Assembly: GCF_017994015.1 (NCBI RefSeq)
Contig: NZ_JAGOLP010000010.1
Span: forward strand, 1 to 64,000
Direction: 5' to 3'
Length of the DNA stretch: 64,000 bases
Origin: Ferrovibrio sp.
GTDB taxonomy: Bacteria > Pseudomonadota > Alphaproteobacteria > Ferrovibrionales > Ferrovibrionaceae
Made by a program: the position numbers and the translations under genes. The notes beneath the pieces were generated by a model, which ran no database searches, had not been told where the DNA came from, and saw nothing but the letters and a program-made list of their open reading frames with translations. This document shows, in pieces, positions 8,002 to 17,200 of this stretch (the first letter of the stretch is position 1; the number at the start of each line of letters is the position of its first letter).

Positions 8002-9237
8002 ATGTCCCATTCTTCGCTTCCCGCGCTCGCCCAGGGCGTCAACGACCTGCGCGCTTCCGAAATCCGCGAGCTGCTCAAGCTGATCAACCGCCCGGAAATC
8101 ATTTCCTTTGCCGGCGGCATCCCCGATCCGGCGATGTTTCCGCTGGAAACCATCGGCAAATCCTATGCCGCAATCCTGGGCGACCCGGCGCGTGCCGGCG
8201 ATGCCTTCCAGTATTCGATCAGCGAAGGCTTTCCGCCGCTGCGCGACTGGATTGCTGGTTATCTCAAAGGCCATGGCATCGACACTGGCGCCGACCGCAT
8301 CATCATCACCAGCGGCGCCCAGCAGGCGCTGGATTTCCTCGGCCGTGCCTTCATCGAGCCGGGCGACGGCGTGGTGATGACCGATCCGAGCTATCTCGGC
8401 GCGATCCAGGTTTTCGGCACCTACCGGCCGCATTTCATCGCCGTGCCGATGGATGCCGAAGGCGCCAAACTGGCCGAGCTTGAAGCCGCCTTTGCGCAAA
8501 AGCCGAAATTCTTTTACCTGACGCCGGATTTCTGCAATCCCGCCGGCATCACCACCAGTCTGGCGCGGCGCGAGGCGATCCTTGATCTGGCCTACAAGTA
8601 TAACGTGGCGATCATTGAGGATTCGCCCTACGAGGAACTGCGCTATGATGGCGCGCGGATCCCGAGCTTCGCCGCCCTGGAAGCCCGGCGCGGCGCGGCG
8701 AATGGCAATCTGGTGATCTATGTCGGCAGCCTGTCCAAGGTGCTGACGCCGGCCCTGCGCATCGGCTGGGTGTCTGCTGATGCCGGACTGATCAACAAGC
8801 TGGTGCTGCTGAAGCAGGCTTCCGACCTGCATTGCTCCACGGTGAACCAGATCATCGCCAACGAACTGGCGCGTAATTCGCACGCCAGCCAGGTGGCCAA
8901 GCTGCGCCCGACCTACAAGGCACGGCGCGATGCCATGCTGGCGGCGCTGAAGCGCAGCTTCCCGTCCGAGGTGACCTGGAATGTGCCGGATGGCGGCATG
9001 TTCATCTGGCTGGAATTCCCCGAGGGCGTGGATTGCGCTGAATTGCTGGCGCAGGCGATCAAGGACAGCAACGTGGCCTTTGTGCCCGGCTCGGCATTTT
9101 ACGCCACCGAGCAAAAGCGCAACACCGCTCGCCTGAGCTTCTCGCTCGGTGAGCCGGCGCGTATCGAGGAAGGCATCGAACGCCTGGCGGTGCTGGTGCG
9201 CAACGTGTTGCAGGCCAACGCGGCAGCGGCCGAGTGA
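8002..9237 (+). CDS. PLP-dependent aminotransferase, class I/II (LysN/ARO8-like)
   Basis: 411 residues of fold-type I. Seen are the N-terminal ISFAGGIPDPAMFP, the PLP-ring contact region SGAQQALDFLGR, YLTPDFCNPAG (Asn179), IIEDSPYEELRY (Asp207) and the Schiff-base lysine in YVGSLSKVLTPALRIGW (Lys246). The closest known groups are 2-aminoadipate/aromatic aminotransferases and other broad-range enzymes. The ATG at 8002 follows an AGAGGAAAC site. It comes 70 bases after the ABC ATPase and overlaps the reductase start by 4 bases (GTGA), so it probably handles an amine or amino acid brought in by the transporter. That link is inference. Confidence 0.85.
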   Translation: MSHSSLPALAQGVNDLRASEIRELLKLINRPEIISFAGGIPDPAMFPLETIGKSYAAILGDPARAGDAFQYSISEGFPPLRDWIAGYLKGHGIDTGADRIIITSGAQQALDFLGRAFIEPGDGVVMTDPSYLGAIQVFGTYRPHFIAVPMDAEGAKLAELEAAFAQKPKFFYLTPDFCNPAGITTSLARREAILDLAYKYNVAIIEDSPYEELRYDGARIPSFAALEARRGAANGNLVIYVGSLSKVLTPALRIGWVSADAGLINKLVLLKQASDLHCSTVNQIIANELARNSHASQVAKLRPTYKARRDAMLAALKRSFPSEVTWNVPDGGMFIWLEFPEGVDCAELLAQAIKDSNVAFVPGSAFYATEQKRNTARLSFSLGEPARIEEGIERLAVLVRNVLQANAAAAE

Positions 9238-10271
9238 CCATAGAGCCTGTGCCGGCAGCCGGGATCGAGGTGGCCGAGGTCGATGTCGCCGTCATCGGTG
9301 CCGGCCCGGTGGGTCTGTTTGCCGTGTTTCAATGCGGCATGCTGGGCCTCTCTTGCGCCGTGCTGGATGCTTTGCCGGAAATCGGCGGGCAATGCAGCGC
9401 GCTCTATCCGGAAAAGCCGATTTACGACATTCCCGGCTATCCGCGCATCGCCGCCGCCGACCTGATTGAAAAGCTGGAAACCCAGGCCGCCCCCTTTGCG
9501 CCGCGTTATCTGCTGGGCCAGCGTGTCGAAACGCTGCAACGGCTGACTGAGGGCGGCTTCCGGCTCGGCACCAGCGCGGGCAGCCAACTCACAGCCGGCG
9601 CGGTGATCCTGGCCGCCGGCGCCGGTGCCTTCGGGCCGAACCGGCCGCCGCTGGCCGGCATCGAGGCTTATGAAGGCAGGGCGGTGCATTATCTGGTACG
9701 CCGGGCCGAGGATTTCCGCGGCAAGCGCGTCGCCATCGCGGGCGGCGGCGATTCCGCCGTGGATTGGGCCTTGGCGCTGCATGGCGTGGCCAGCCATATC
9801 CATATGATCCACCGCCGCGAGCAATTCCGCGCCGCGCCGGAAAGTGTCGCCCGGCTTGCCGCCCTGCGTGGCCAGGGCGTGGATTTTGTTGTGCCCTATC
9901 AGCTTGCCGGCCTGGAAGGCGACGGCGGGCGGCTTGATGCCGTGCTAGTGCAAGACCTGGATGGCGCCAGCCTGCGCCTGGAAGCCGAGCATCTGCTGGC
10001 CTTCTTTGGCCTGCGCAGCGAACTCGGCCCGATCCGCGATTGGGGCCTGGCCCTGGAACGCCAGCATGTGACGGTGACGCCCGCCACCTGTGCCACCAGC
10101 GCAGCCGGCATCTATGCCATCGGCGACGTGGCCGACTATCCCGGCAAGCTGAAACTGATCCTGACTGGCTTTGCCGAAGCCGCCGCTGCGGCGCATGCCA
10201 TCTATCCGCAATTACGCGGCCAAGCGCTGCATTTTGAATATTCCACCAGCAAGGGCCTGCCGGAACCCTGA
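9234..10271 (+). CDS. Ferredoxin/flavodoxin-NADP+ reductase, thioredoxin-reductase-like type 2
   Basis: 345 residues. The FAD-binding motif is VAVIGAGPVGLFAVFQCGMLG near residue 18, then LPEIGGQCSALYPEKPIYDIPGYP. The NADP-binding motif is IAGGGDSAVDWALAL near residue 165, the second FAD contact IYAIGDVADYPGKLKLILTGFAEAAAAA, and the tail FEYSTSKG. The absence of the CxxC of thioredoxin reductases and the STSKG end identify the YumC-type FNR group. It shuttles electrons between NADPH and ferredoxin, flavodoxin or another acceptor. It starts at GTG 9234 overlapping the aminotransferase stop, indicating coupling. Its electron partner is not encoded here. Confidence 0.87.
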   Translation: MTIEPVPAAGIEVAEVDVAVIGAGPVGLFAVFQCGMLGLSCAVLDALPEIGGQCSALYPEKPIYDIPGYPRIAAADLIEKLETQAAPFAPRYLLGQRVETLQRLTEGGFRLGTSAGSQLTAGAVILAAGAGAFGPNRPPLAGIEAYEGRAVHYLVRRAEDFRGKRVAIAGGGDSAVDWALALHGVASHIHMIHRREQFRAAPESVARLAALRGQGVDFVVPYQLAGLEGDGGRLDAVLVQDLDGASLRLEAEHLLAFFGLRSELGPIRDWGLALERQHVTVTPATCATSAAGIYAIGDVADYPGKLKLILTGFAEAAAAAHAIYPQLRGQALHFEYSTSKGLPEP

Positions 10272-10278
10272 CGGCGCG

Positions 10279-11835
10279 CTATACAATGCGGCTGGTCTTG
10301 TTGCCCCAGTAGCGGTCTTTTATCAGGCGTTTGTAGAGCTTGCCGGTTTCATGCCGCGGCAAAGCCGGATCAAAATCGATACTGCGCGGGCATTTGATCG
10401 CGGCCAGTTGCTGGCGGCAATAGGCGATCAGCTCGGCGGCAATTTCCGGCGAGGCTTGCGAAGGCTCGACCAATTGCACCACGGCTTTCACTTCCTCGCC
10501 GAAATCCTCGTTCGGCACGCCGATCACCGCCACATCGGCCACCAGCGGATGATCGATCAGCACATTCTCGGCTTCCTGCGGATAGATATTCACCCCGCCG
10601 GAAATGATCATGAAAGCCTTGCGGTCGGTGAGGTAGAGATAGCCATCGGCATCGAGATAGCCGACATCACCCATGGTGGACCAGCCCTTGTCGTTGAACG
10701 CCGCCTTGGTCTTTTCGGCATCATTGTGATAGGCGAAAGGCAGGCCGCCTTCAAAATGCACCACGCCGGTCTGGCCCACCGGCTGCACCGCGCCATTCTC
10801 CTCATTCACAATGCGCACCTGGCCGATCACCGCACGGCCCACTGAGCCCGGCCGTTGCAGCCATTCCGGCGCGGTGATGATTGTGGTGCCGTTGCCTTCC
10901 GATGCGGCATAATATTCATAGAGTATCGGCCCCCACCATTCGATCATGCGGCGCTTGGTCTCGACCGAAACCGGCCCCGCGCCATGGATCGCAACGCGGT
11001 GTGTGCCGAGCCTGTAGCGCTGCCGCGTCGTCTCGGGCAGCTTGAGCATGCGCACGAACATGGTCGGCACCCAGTTGGAATGGGTGACGCCATATTGCTC
11101 GATCAGCGCCAGGGCGCGTTCAGCATCAAAATGCTCCATCACCACCAGGGTGCCGCCCACCCGGCTGACCACCATGGTGTAGCGCAGCGGCGCGGCATGG
11201 TAGCCCGGCGCTGGCGAGAGATAGACCATATCGGCGTTGTAGCCGTAGATCCTGAGCGCATTTTCATAGAATGGCGTGGAGACACCCACCGCATCGCCAT
11301 TCAGCGGCCGCTTCACGCCTTTGGGCTTGCCGGTGGTGCCCGAGGAATACAGCATATCGCGGCCCTGGATTTCGTCCGCGATACGCTGCGGCGGCTGCGC
11401 CATGATGGCGGCATCCCAATCGAGCCAGCCGGCCGGCAAGGCGGTCGATGCGGCGCCGATCAGGTAGAAATGCGTCACATGCGGGCAGAGGCTGCGCAAT
11501 TCATCGGCGATCTCGGCGAATTCCGGTCCGATCACCACCAGCCGGGCGCCGCAATCATTGATGATATAAGCCACTTCCGGCGCGGTCAGCCGGGTGGATA
11601 TGGCCGTGTAATACAGTCCCGCACGATCAGCGCCGAAACACACATCATAGAATTCGACACAATTGCCGATCAGCAGCGCCATATGGTCGCGGAAACCAAG
11701 CCCGGCGGCGCGATAAAGCTGCGCGGCGCGGTTCGACATTGCTTCCAGTTCGGCATAGCTGCGGCTTTTGCCGGTTTCAGCAATCAGAATAGCGGTCTTG
11801 TCGGGCTGCTTGGCCGCCCATTCGGTAATATACAT
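10279..11835 (-). CDS. AMP-forming acyl-CoA synthetase
   Basis: 518 residues of the ANL superfamily. The P-loop is YSSGTTGKPKGVKRPL near residue 165, the adenine-site motif is YEYYAASEGNGTT, the hinge region STMGDVGYLDADGYLYLTDR, and the C-terminal acylation lysine motif is LPRHETGKLYKR. It should activate a fatty or other carboxylic acid to its CoA thioester; chain length cannot be read. The ATG at 11835 opens MYITEWAAKQPDKTA, a normal start for this group. It is convergent with the reductase and lies 30 bases downstream of olsB, so it may share its transcript. Confidence 0.9.
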   Translation of the reverse strand: MYITEWAAKQPDKTAILIAETGKSRSYAELEAMSNRAAQLYRAAGLGFRDHMALLIGNCVEFYDVCFGADRAGLYYTAISTRLTAPEVAYIINDCGARLVVIGPEFAEIADELRSLCPHVTHFYLIGAASTALPAGWLDWDAAIMAQPPQRIADEIQGRDMLYSSGTTGKPKGVKRPLNGDAVGVSTPFYENALRIYGYNADMVYLSPAPGYHAAPLRYTMVVSRVGGTLVVMEHFDAERALALIEQYGVTHSNWVPTMFVRMLKLPETTRQRYRLGTHRVAIHGAGPVSVETKRRMIEWWGPILYEYYAASEGNGTTIITAPEWLQRPGSVGRAVIGQVRIVNEENGAVQPVGQTGVVHFEGGLPFAYHNDAEKTKAAFNDKGWSTMGDVGYLDADGYLYLTDRKAFMIISGGVNIYPQEAENVLIDHPLVADVAVIGVPNEDFGEEVKAVVQLVEPSQASPEIAAELIAYCRQQLAAIKCPRSIDFDPALPRHETGKLYKRLIKDRYWGNKTSRIV

Positions 11836-11865
11836 GCCTGTGTCTCTCTCCCTGGAGGAAAGAGT

Positions 11866-12732
11866 TTAGGCGTGGCCCTCGACGTGGATCAAGCCGTCCT
11901 CGGGCTGGAAGCGATTCTGATATTTCGGCGCAATGCGCGAAACCGGCAGCAGGATGAACACATCGGTGGTGCCGAATTGCTCATCCACCACGGCGCCATC
12001 GCCGATATAGGCGCCGAGCCGCAGATAGGCCTTGATCAGCGGCGGCAGGGCATGAATCGCCGCTTTGGGGCTGACCTGATCGGCCGGCAGGATATTCATG
12101 CTCTCAAAACGCGCCGGCAGTGCGCGCACACGCCAGGCTTCCGGCGGCAGGTGATTGTGATGCAGATAGCTCAGCGCCAGGGCATGCGCCGATGGATCAG
12201 TGCCGGCCAGCGAGGCGCAGCCGAACATGAATTCGATGCCATGATCGTCGATATAGGTGGAGATACCGCGCCACAAAAGCTGGATGATGGCATTGGAGCG
12301 ATAATCGCGATGCACGCAGGAACGGCCCAGTTCAAGCAGGCCGCCATGCGGGCCGACATGCCGCAGCATCGGCCCGAGATCATATTCCGACGCCGAATAG
12401 AAGCCACCATGGCGCTCGGCCACGCTGCGCCGCAACAGGCGATAGGTGCCAACCGCCTGCTGGCCGCTGGGCAGCGAACGGTCAAACACCATCAGATGGT
12501 CGCAGAGATCGTCGAACTTGTCGAAATCGCGCTGGCTCGCCGCCATCTCTGGCGTCGGCTGTGCCGCCATTTCCTCATAGAAGACCTGATAGCGCAGGCG
12601 CTGTGCCGCCCGCACATCATCGGGCCGGCGTGTCAGCCGGACCTCGAAACGGCCATCTGCCGAGGCGCATTGCCAGCCCAGCAGAGCCGGGTTGAGCGCT
12701 ACGGCGGCGGATACGACGAGGGGGACTTGCAT
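11866..12732 (-). CDS. olsB: L-ornithine N-alpha-acyltransferase, ornithine-lipid synthesis
   Basis: The protein matches OlsB of the GNAT superfamily: VRLTRRPDDVRAAQRLRYQVFYEEM, then RDFDKFDDLCDHLMVFD, GGLLELGRSCVHRDYRSN and FMFGCASLAGTDPSAHALALSYL. It transfers a 3-hydroxyacyl group from ACP to ornithine, giving lyso-ornithine lipid, a phosphorus-free membrane lipid. ATGs at 12738 and 12732 are both possible; a GGAG sits seven bases before the one at 12732, which I prefer. No olsA acyltransferase is adjacent. An inverted repeat 40 bases upstream may control it. Ornithine-lipid genes are often induced by phosphate shortage, but I see no clear Pho box. Confidence 0.82.
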   Translation of the reverse strand: MQVPLVVSAAVALNPALLGWQCASADGRFEVRLTRRPDDVRAAQRLRYQVFYEEMAAQPTPEMAASQRDFDKFDDLCDHLMVFDRSLPSGQQAVGTYRLLRRSVAERHGGFYSASEYDLGPMLRHVGPHGGLLELGRSCVHRDYRSNAIIQLLWRGISTYIDDHGIEFMFGCASLAGTDPSAHALALSYLHHNHLPPEAWRVRALPARFESMNILPADQVSPKAAIHALPPLIKAYLRLGAYIGDGAVVDEQFGTTDVFILLPVSRIAPKYQNRFQPEDGLIHVEGHA

Positions 12733-12771
12733 GTTCATGCTCCGACTATCCCGCCACACTGTTGAGGGATC

Positions 12772-12789
12772 ATGTCATTTTCGTGACAT
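12772..12789. promoter_or_regulatory. Inverted repeat upstream of olsB
   Basis: ATGTCA and TGACAT form perfect 6-bp arms around a 6-bp spacer, in an AT-rich stretch 40 bases before the olsB start. It could be a dimeric regulator site or a leader hairpin. It is not the direct repeat of a Pho box. The arm symmetry is seen; function is unknown. Confidence 0.4.
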
Positions 12790-12872
12790 ATAAGTGAAAG
12801 CAAGCGCTTTGGTAAGCCGGTACCGTACTCAAGGATAAAATTCAACTAAACGAATTTGACGAATTTACTGCT

Positions 12873-14222
12873 TTACGGGGATTTTTCAACGAGCCTTGTT
12901 GTCGCACCCGGGCGCATCAACCAGGCCAGCAGCGCCAGACCGGGCAAGGCAGCCACTGTAGTAAGGACAAAAAACAGCGGCCAACCGAGCGATTCGGCCA
13001 GATAACCGGCCGAAGCCGATAGCCAGGTGCGGGCTACGGCGGTGAGCGAGGACAGCAAAGCATATTGCGTTGCCGTGTAAGCCACGTTGCACAAAGCTGA
13101 CAGGTAGGCCACCAAAGCCGCCGTACCCATGCCGCCGGCCAGGTTCTCCACCCCCACGGTGAGGGCCAGGAACCACAAATCCGGCCCGCGCATCGCCAGC
13201 GCGGCAAACAGCAGGTTCGAGCCCATTTGCAGCAGGCCGCAGAACCACAGCGAACGGTAAAGTCCAACTGCCTGCATCAACCAGCCACCGAGAAACAGAC
13301 CCAGCATAGTGGCGCCGAAACCATAAAGCTTACCGATCTCGGCAATATCCTGCCGGGCGAAACCGAGCTTGAGATAGAAGCTGGTGGCCAGCGCGCCGGC
13401 CAGGCTGTCGCCGAGCTTGAACAGCATGACAAACAGCAGCACCGCCACCCAGCCGCGGCGGCTCATGAATTGCGCAAACGGGCCGGCCAGGCTGACATAG
13501 AGCCAGGCCGTCAGCTTTGCCAGGGCGCCGCCCAGATGCGGCCGCTGGTCGAGCCAAGCCTGCGCGGCAGCAAAGCGGCGCTCGGCATCCTCACGCGGCC
13601 GTGCCGGCGGCTCGCCTACCAACAGCACGGTGAGCGTGCCGAGCAGCAGCAACGCACCAAGCCCAAGATAAACCACCGGCCAGGCAAAATAGGCGCTGGC
13701 ATAAAGCGCGCCGGCCGAGGAAACCAGCATGCCGATACGATAGCCAAACACGATGCTGGCAGCACCGGCGGCCAATTGCCGTTCGTCCAGGATTTCGACC
13801 CGCCAGGCATCAATCACAATATCCTGGGTCGCCGAAGCGAAGGCCACCGCCAGTGCCCAGAAAGCCGTGATATGCAAAGCCTGGCCCGGATCGGATAATG
13901 CCAGGCCACAAATCGCCAGCAGCAGCAGAGCTTGCGAAAAGATCAGCCAGCCGCGCCGCCGGCCGAGCCGCCGGGTCAAGAGCGACAGGTCGAGACGATC
14001 CACCAGCGGCGCCCAGAGAAATTTCAGCGTGTAGGGCGTGCCGATGGCAGCAAACAGGCCGATGGCCTTCAGCGAAGTGCCGCTATCGGTGAGCCAGGCC
14101 TGCAAGGTCTGGCCGGTCAGCGCCAGCGGCAGGCCGGAAGCAAAGCCCAGCACCAGGATCGCCAGCACCCGGCGGTCGCGATAGACCGCAAAAGCGGCAA
14201 GCCAGGCGCGCAGCCTGTCCAT
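12873..14222 (-). CDS. AmpG-like MFS permease
   Basis: 449 residues with about twelve to fourteen hydrophobic segments. The N-terminus VLAILVLGFASGLPLALTGQTLQAWLTDSG and the following GTPYTLKFLWAPLVDRLDL are hallmarks of AmpG, the inner-membrane permease bringing anhydro-muropeptides back for cell-wall recycling. ASATQDIVIDAWRVEIL is the second conserved AmpG block. It lies six bases after the smc stop on the same strand, so it may be read through from smc. AmpG paralogues can carry other solutes, so the exact substrate is less sure than the family. Confidence 0.82.
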   Translation of the reverse strand: MDRLRAWLAAFAVYRDRRVLAILVLGFASGLPLALTGQTLQAWLTDSGTSLKAIGLFAAIGTPYTLKFLWAPLVDRLDLSLLTRRLGRRRGWLIFSQALLLLAICGLALSDPGQALHITAFWALAVAFASATQDIVIDAWRVEILDERQLAAGAASIVFGYRIGMLVSSAGALYASAYFAWPVVYLGLGALLLLGTLTVLLVGEPPARPREDAERRFAAAQAWLDQRPHLGGALAKLTAWLYVSLAGPFAQFMSRRGWVAVLLFVMLFKLGDSLAGALATSFYLKLGFARQDIAEIGKLYGFGATMLGLFLGGWLMQAVGLYRSLWFCGLLQMGSNLLFAALAMRGPDLWFLALTVGVENLAGGMGTAALVAYLSALCNVAYTATQYALLSSLTAVARTWLSASAGYLAESLGWPLFFVLTTVAALPGLALLAWLMRPGATTRLVEKSP

Positions 14223-14228
14223 CGCCGC

Positions 14229-17200
14229 CTACGCCGTCTGCCGCATCGCTTCGGCGCCAGCCAGGTCAACCGAGACCAGGGTGGAAACACCGCGTTCTGC
14301 CATGGTGACACCGAACAGGCGATCCATCCGCGCCATGGTGATCGGATGGTGCGTCACCACCACAAAGCGGGTGCCTTCGGCCAGCACGGCGGTTTCCCTT
14401 GCCATTGCTTCCATCAGATTGCACAGGCGTTCCACGTTGGAATCGTCGAGCGGCGCATCAACCTCGTCAAGCACGCAGATCGGCGCCGGGTTGGTGAGGA
14501 ACACCGCAAAGAGCAGGCTCAGCGCGGTCAGCGCCTGTTCACCACCCGAAAGCAGCGACATCACCTGCAAACGCTTGCCAGGCGGTGACGCCATGATCTC
14601 AAGCCCGGCTTGCAGCGGATCGTCGCTTTCCACCAATTGCAGATGCGCCTTGCCGCCGCCGAAAACCTGCACAAACAGCTTCTGGAAATGCTCGTCCACC
14701 TGCTTGAAGGCATCCAGCAGGCGTTCGCGGCCTTCCTTGTTCAGCGAGGTGATGCCCTGGCGCAGCTTTTCGATGGCTGCCACCAGATCATTCTGTTCGC
14801 TGGTCAGGGTGTTGAGCTTTTCCTCAACCTCTTGCGCTTCCAGATCGGCGCGCAGGTTGACCGGCCCCATATTGTCGCGTTCCTTGCGCAGCCGTTCCAG
14901 GCGGTTTTCCACCTGCGGCAGCGGCGGGAAATCCTCGTCCGGGTCCACTTCGCCGGCTTTCAGCACTTCATCCGGCGCGCATTCCAGCACTTCGCGGATA
15001 CGCAAGGCCAGTTCCTCGCCGCTCTGGCGCTGATGCTCCAGTTCGGCCTCGGCGCGCACGCGCCATTCGCGGCCCTGACCCAGCATCTGTTCCAGTTCGC
15101 GCGCGGTCTTGGCCGCCAGGGCCTGCGCCGCCTCGGCATTGGCCAGATGATCGGCCAATTCCTGACGCGCGGTTTCGGCCTTGGCCAGTTCATCCAGCAG
15201 GCCGCTGCGCTTGCCTTCAATGCCGGCAGGGATTTCATAAAGCCGCAGCAACTCGGCCTCGGCTTCCTCGCGGCGCAGGCCAAGCTGCTCCAGCTGGCGC
15301 CCGGCATCGGCGGCGCGGCCTTCTGCGCCCTCGATCTCCTCGGCGATAACCTGGAGACGCTGAACCCGGGCCACCATGTCACGGCGCATCTGCTCCAGCG
15401 CAGCGCGGGCTTCGGCCAAAGTCTGGCGCAGCGCATCCACATCCTGGCGCAAGGCCGCGATACGCTCACGCAACAATTCTTCCGGCGGCAGCGCAGCCAG
15501 CGCCTCGGCCAACGCCTTAAGCGCGGTTTCGCCTTCCTCGATCTCCAGACCCAGTTGCAGAATCTGATCCGCCAGCGCAGCCAGGCGCGATTGCCGCTCG
15601 GCTTCACGGCGCACCACTTCAGCCTGGCGTGCGCGCGCCGCTTCCAGTTCACGCTCGGCACGCGCGATATCCTGGCCGGCCCGCTCACGCGCCGCCTGGC
15701 GTTCACGCTCGGCCTGGCCCAAAGCCTGGCCGGCACGCTGGCGCGCTTCGTTGCGTTCGCGCTCCACGGCGGCGATGGCGCCCTGGCCGCGCTCACGCGC
15801 CTGATTACGCTCGCGTTCGGCCATGGCAATCGCCGCCTGGCCCTGCTCGCCGGCGCGGGCGCGATCCCGCTCGGCCTGCTGCACCGCCTGCTCGGCCTGC
15901 TGCCGTGCCTGCTGGCGCTGGCGTTCGGCCTGCTGCACCGCCTGTTCGGCCTGCTGCCGTGCCTGCTGGCGCTCACGCTCGGCCAGCACCACCCCCTGCT
16001 CGGCGCGCTGGCGCGCTTCGTTACGCTCACGCTCGGCCAGCACCACCACCTGTTCGGCACGCTGGCGCGCTTCGGCGCGGTCGCGCTCGGCCTGGGCGAT
16101 CAGCGCAGCGGCGGCATTACGCGCCTCGTTACGCTGGCGCTCGGCCTCGCCCACACCCTTGCCGGCTTCAAGCCGGGCTTCGTCGCGCAATGCCTCGGCC
16201 TGGGCCACGCCGCCACGGGCATCGCGCTCGCCCTGCACAGCGGCTTCGGTGGCCTGCTTGGCTTCGGCATAGGCGGCCTGGGCATCGGCCAGCTTGATTT
16301 CCAGTTCGCGCAATTCCTCGCGCAGATCGGCCAGGCGGTTGCGCTGTTCCAGCTTGATCGAAGCCGGGGTCGGCGCACCGGCCTTCATGGTGAAACCATC
16401 CCAGCGCCACAAGGCACCGGATTTGGAAACCAGGCGCTGACCCTGGCGCAACTGGCCGCGCAGGCGCAGGCCATCGGCTTCCTCAACAATGCCGATCTGG
16501 CTCAGGCGGCGCGCCAGGGCCGGCGGCGCCGTCACCTGAGACGCCAGCGAGGCCACACCTTCAGGCAGCGGCGGTGCATCCACCAGCGGCGGCAAAGCCT
16601 CCCAGAACATCGGCGCGCCGCTATCCACAGCGCTGTTCAATTCATCGCCCAAGGCTGCGCCCAGCGCCTTCTCAAAACCGGGCGCCACCGACACCTGATC
16701 GATCACCGGGGCGAACATGTTGTTGTCGTCGGCCTTGAGCAAGCGCGCCAGACCGGCTTCCTCGGCCTTGAGCCGGGTCAGTTCACCCTGCATCGCCTGC
16801 CAATTGTCGCGGGCCGCCTGCTCAAACTGCTGCAAACGCTGGCGCTCAGCTTCGGCTTCCTCAAGCCCGGCCCGTGCTGCCGCAATCAACTGCGCCTGTT
16901 CGGCTTCGGCGGCGGCCACCAGGGCGCGCGCTGCCTCGATTTTTTCGGCATGCTCGGCTTCCACGCCAGCCAGAGCCGCCCGCGCCGCCTCGATCTTGCC
17001 GGTATGCTCGGCTTCCACCGCGCCCAGGCCGGCCCGCGCCGCCTCGATCTTGCCGGCATGATCGTCTTCCACCGCACCCAGGCCGGCCCGTGCCGCCTCG
17101 ATCTTGCCGGCATGCTCGGCTTCCACCGCGCCCAGGCCGGCCCGTGCCGCTTCGATGCGGCCGGCATATTCGGCTTCCACGCCATTCATCGCGGTGCGCG

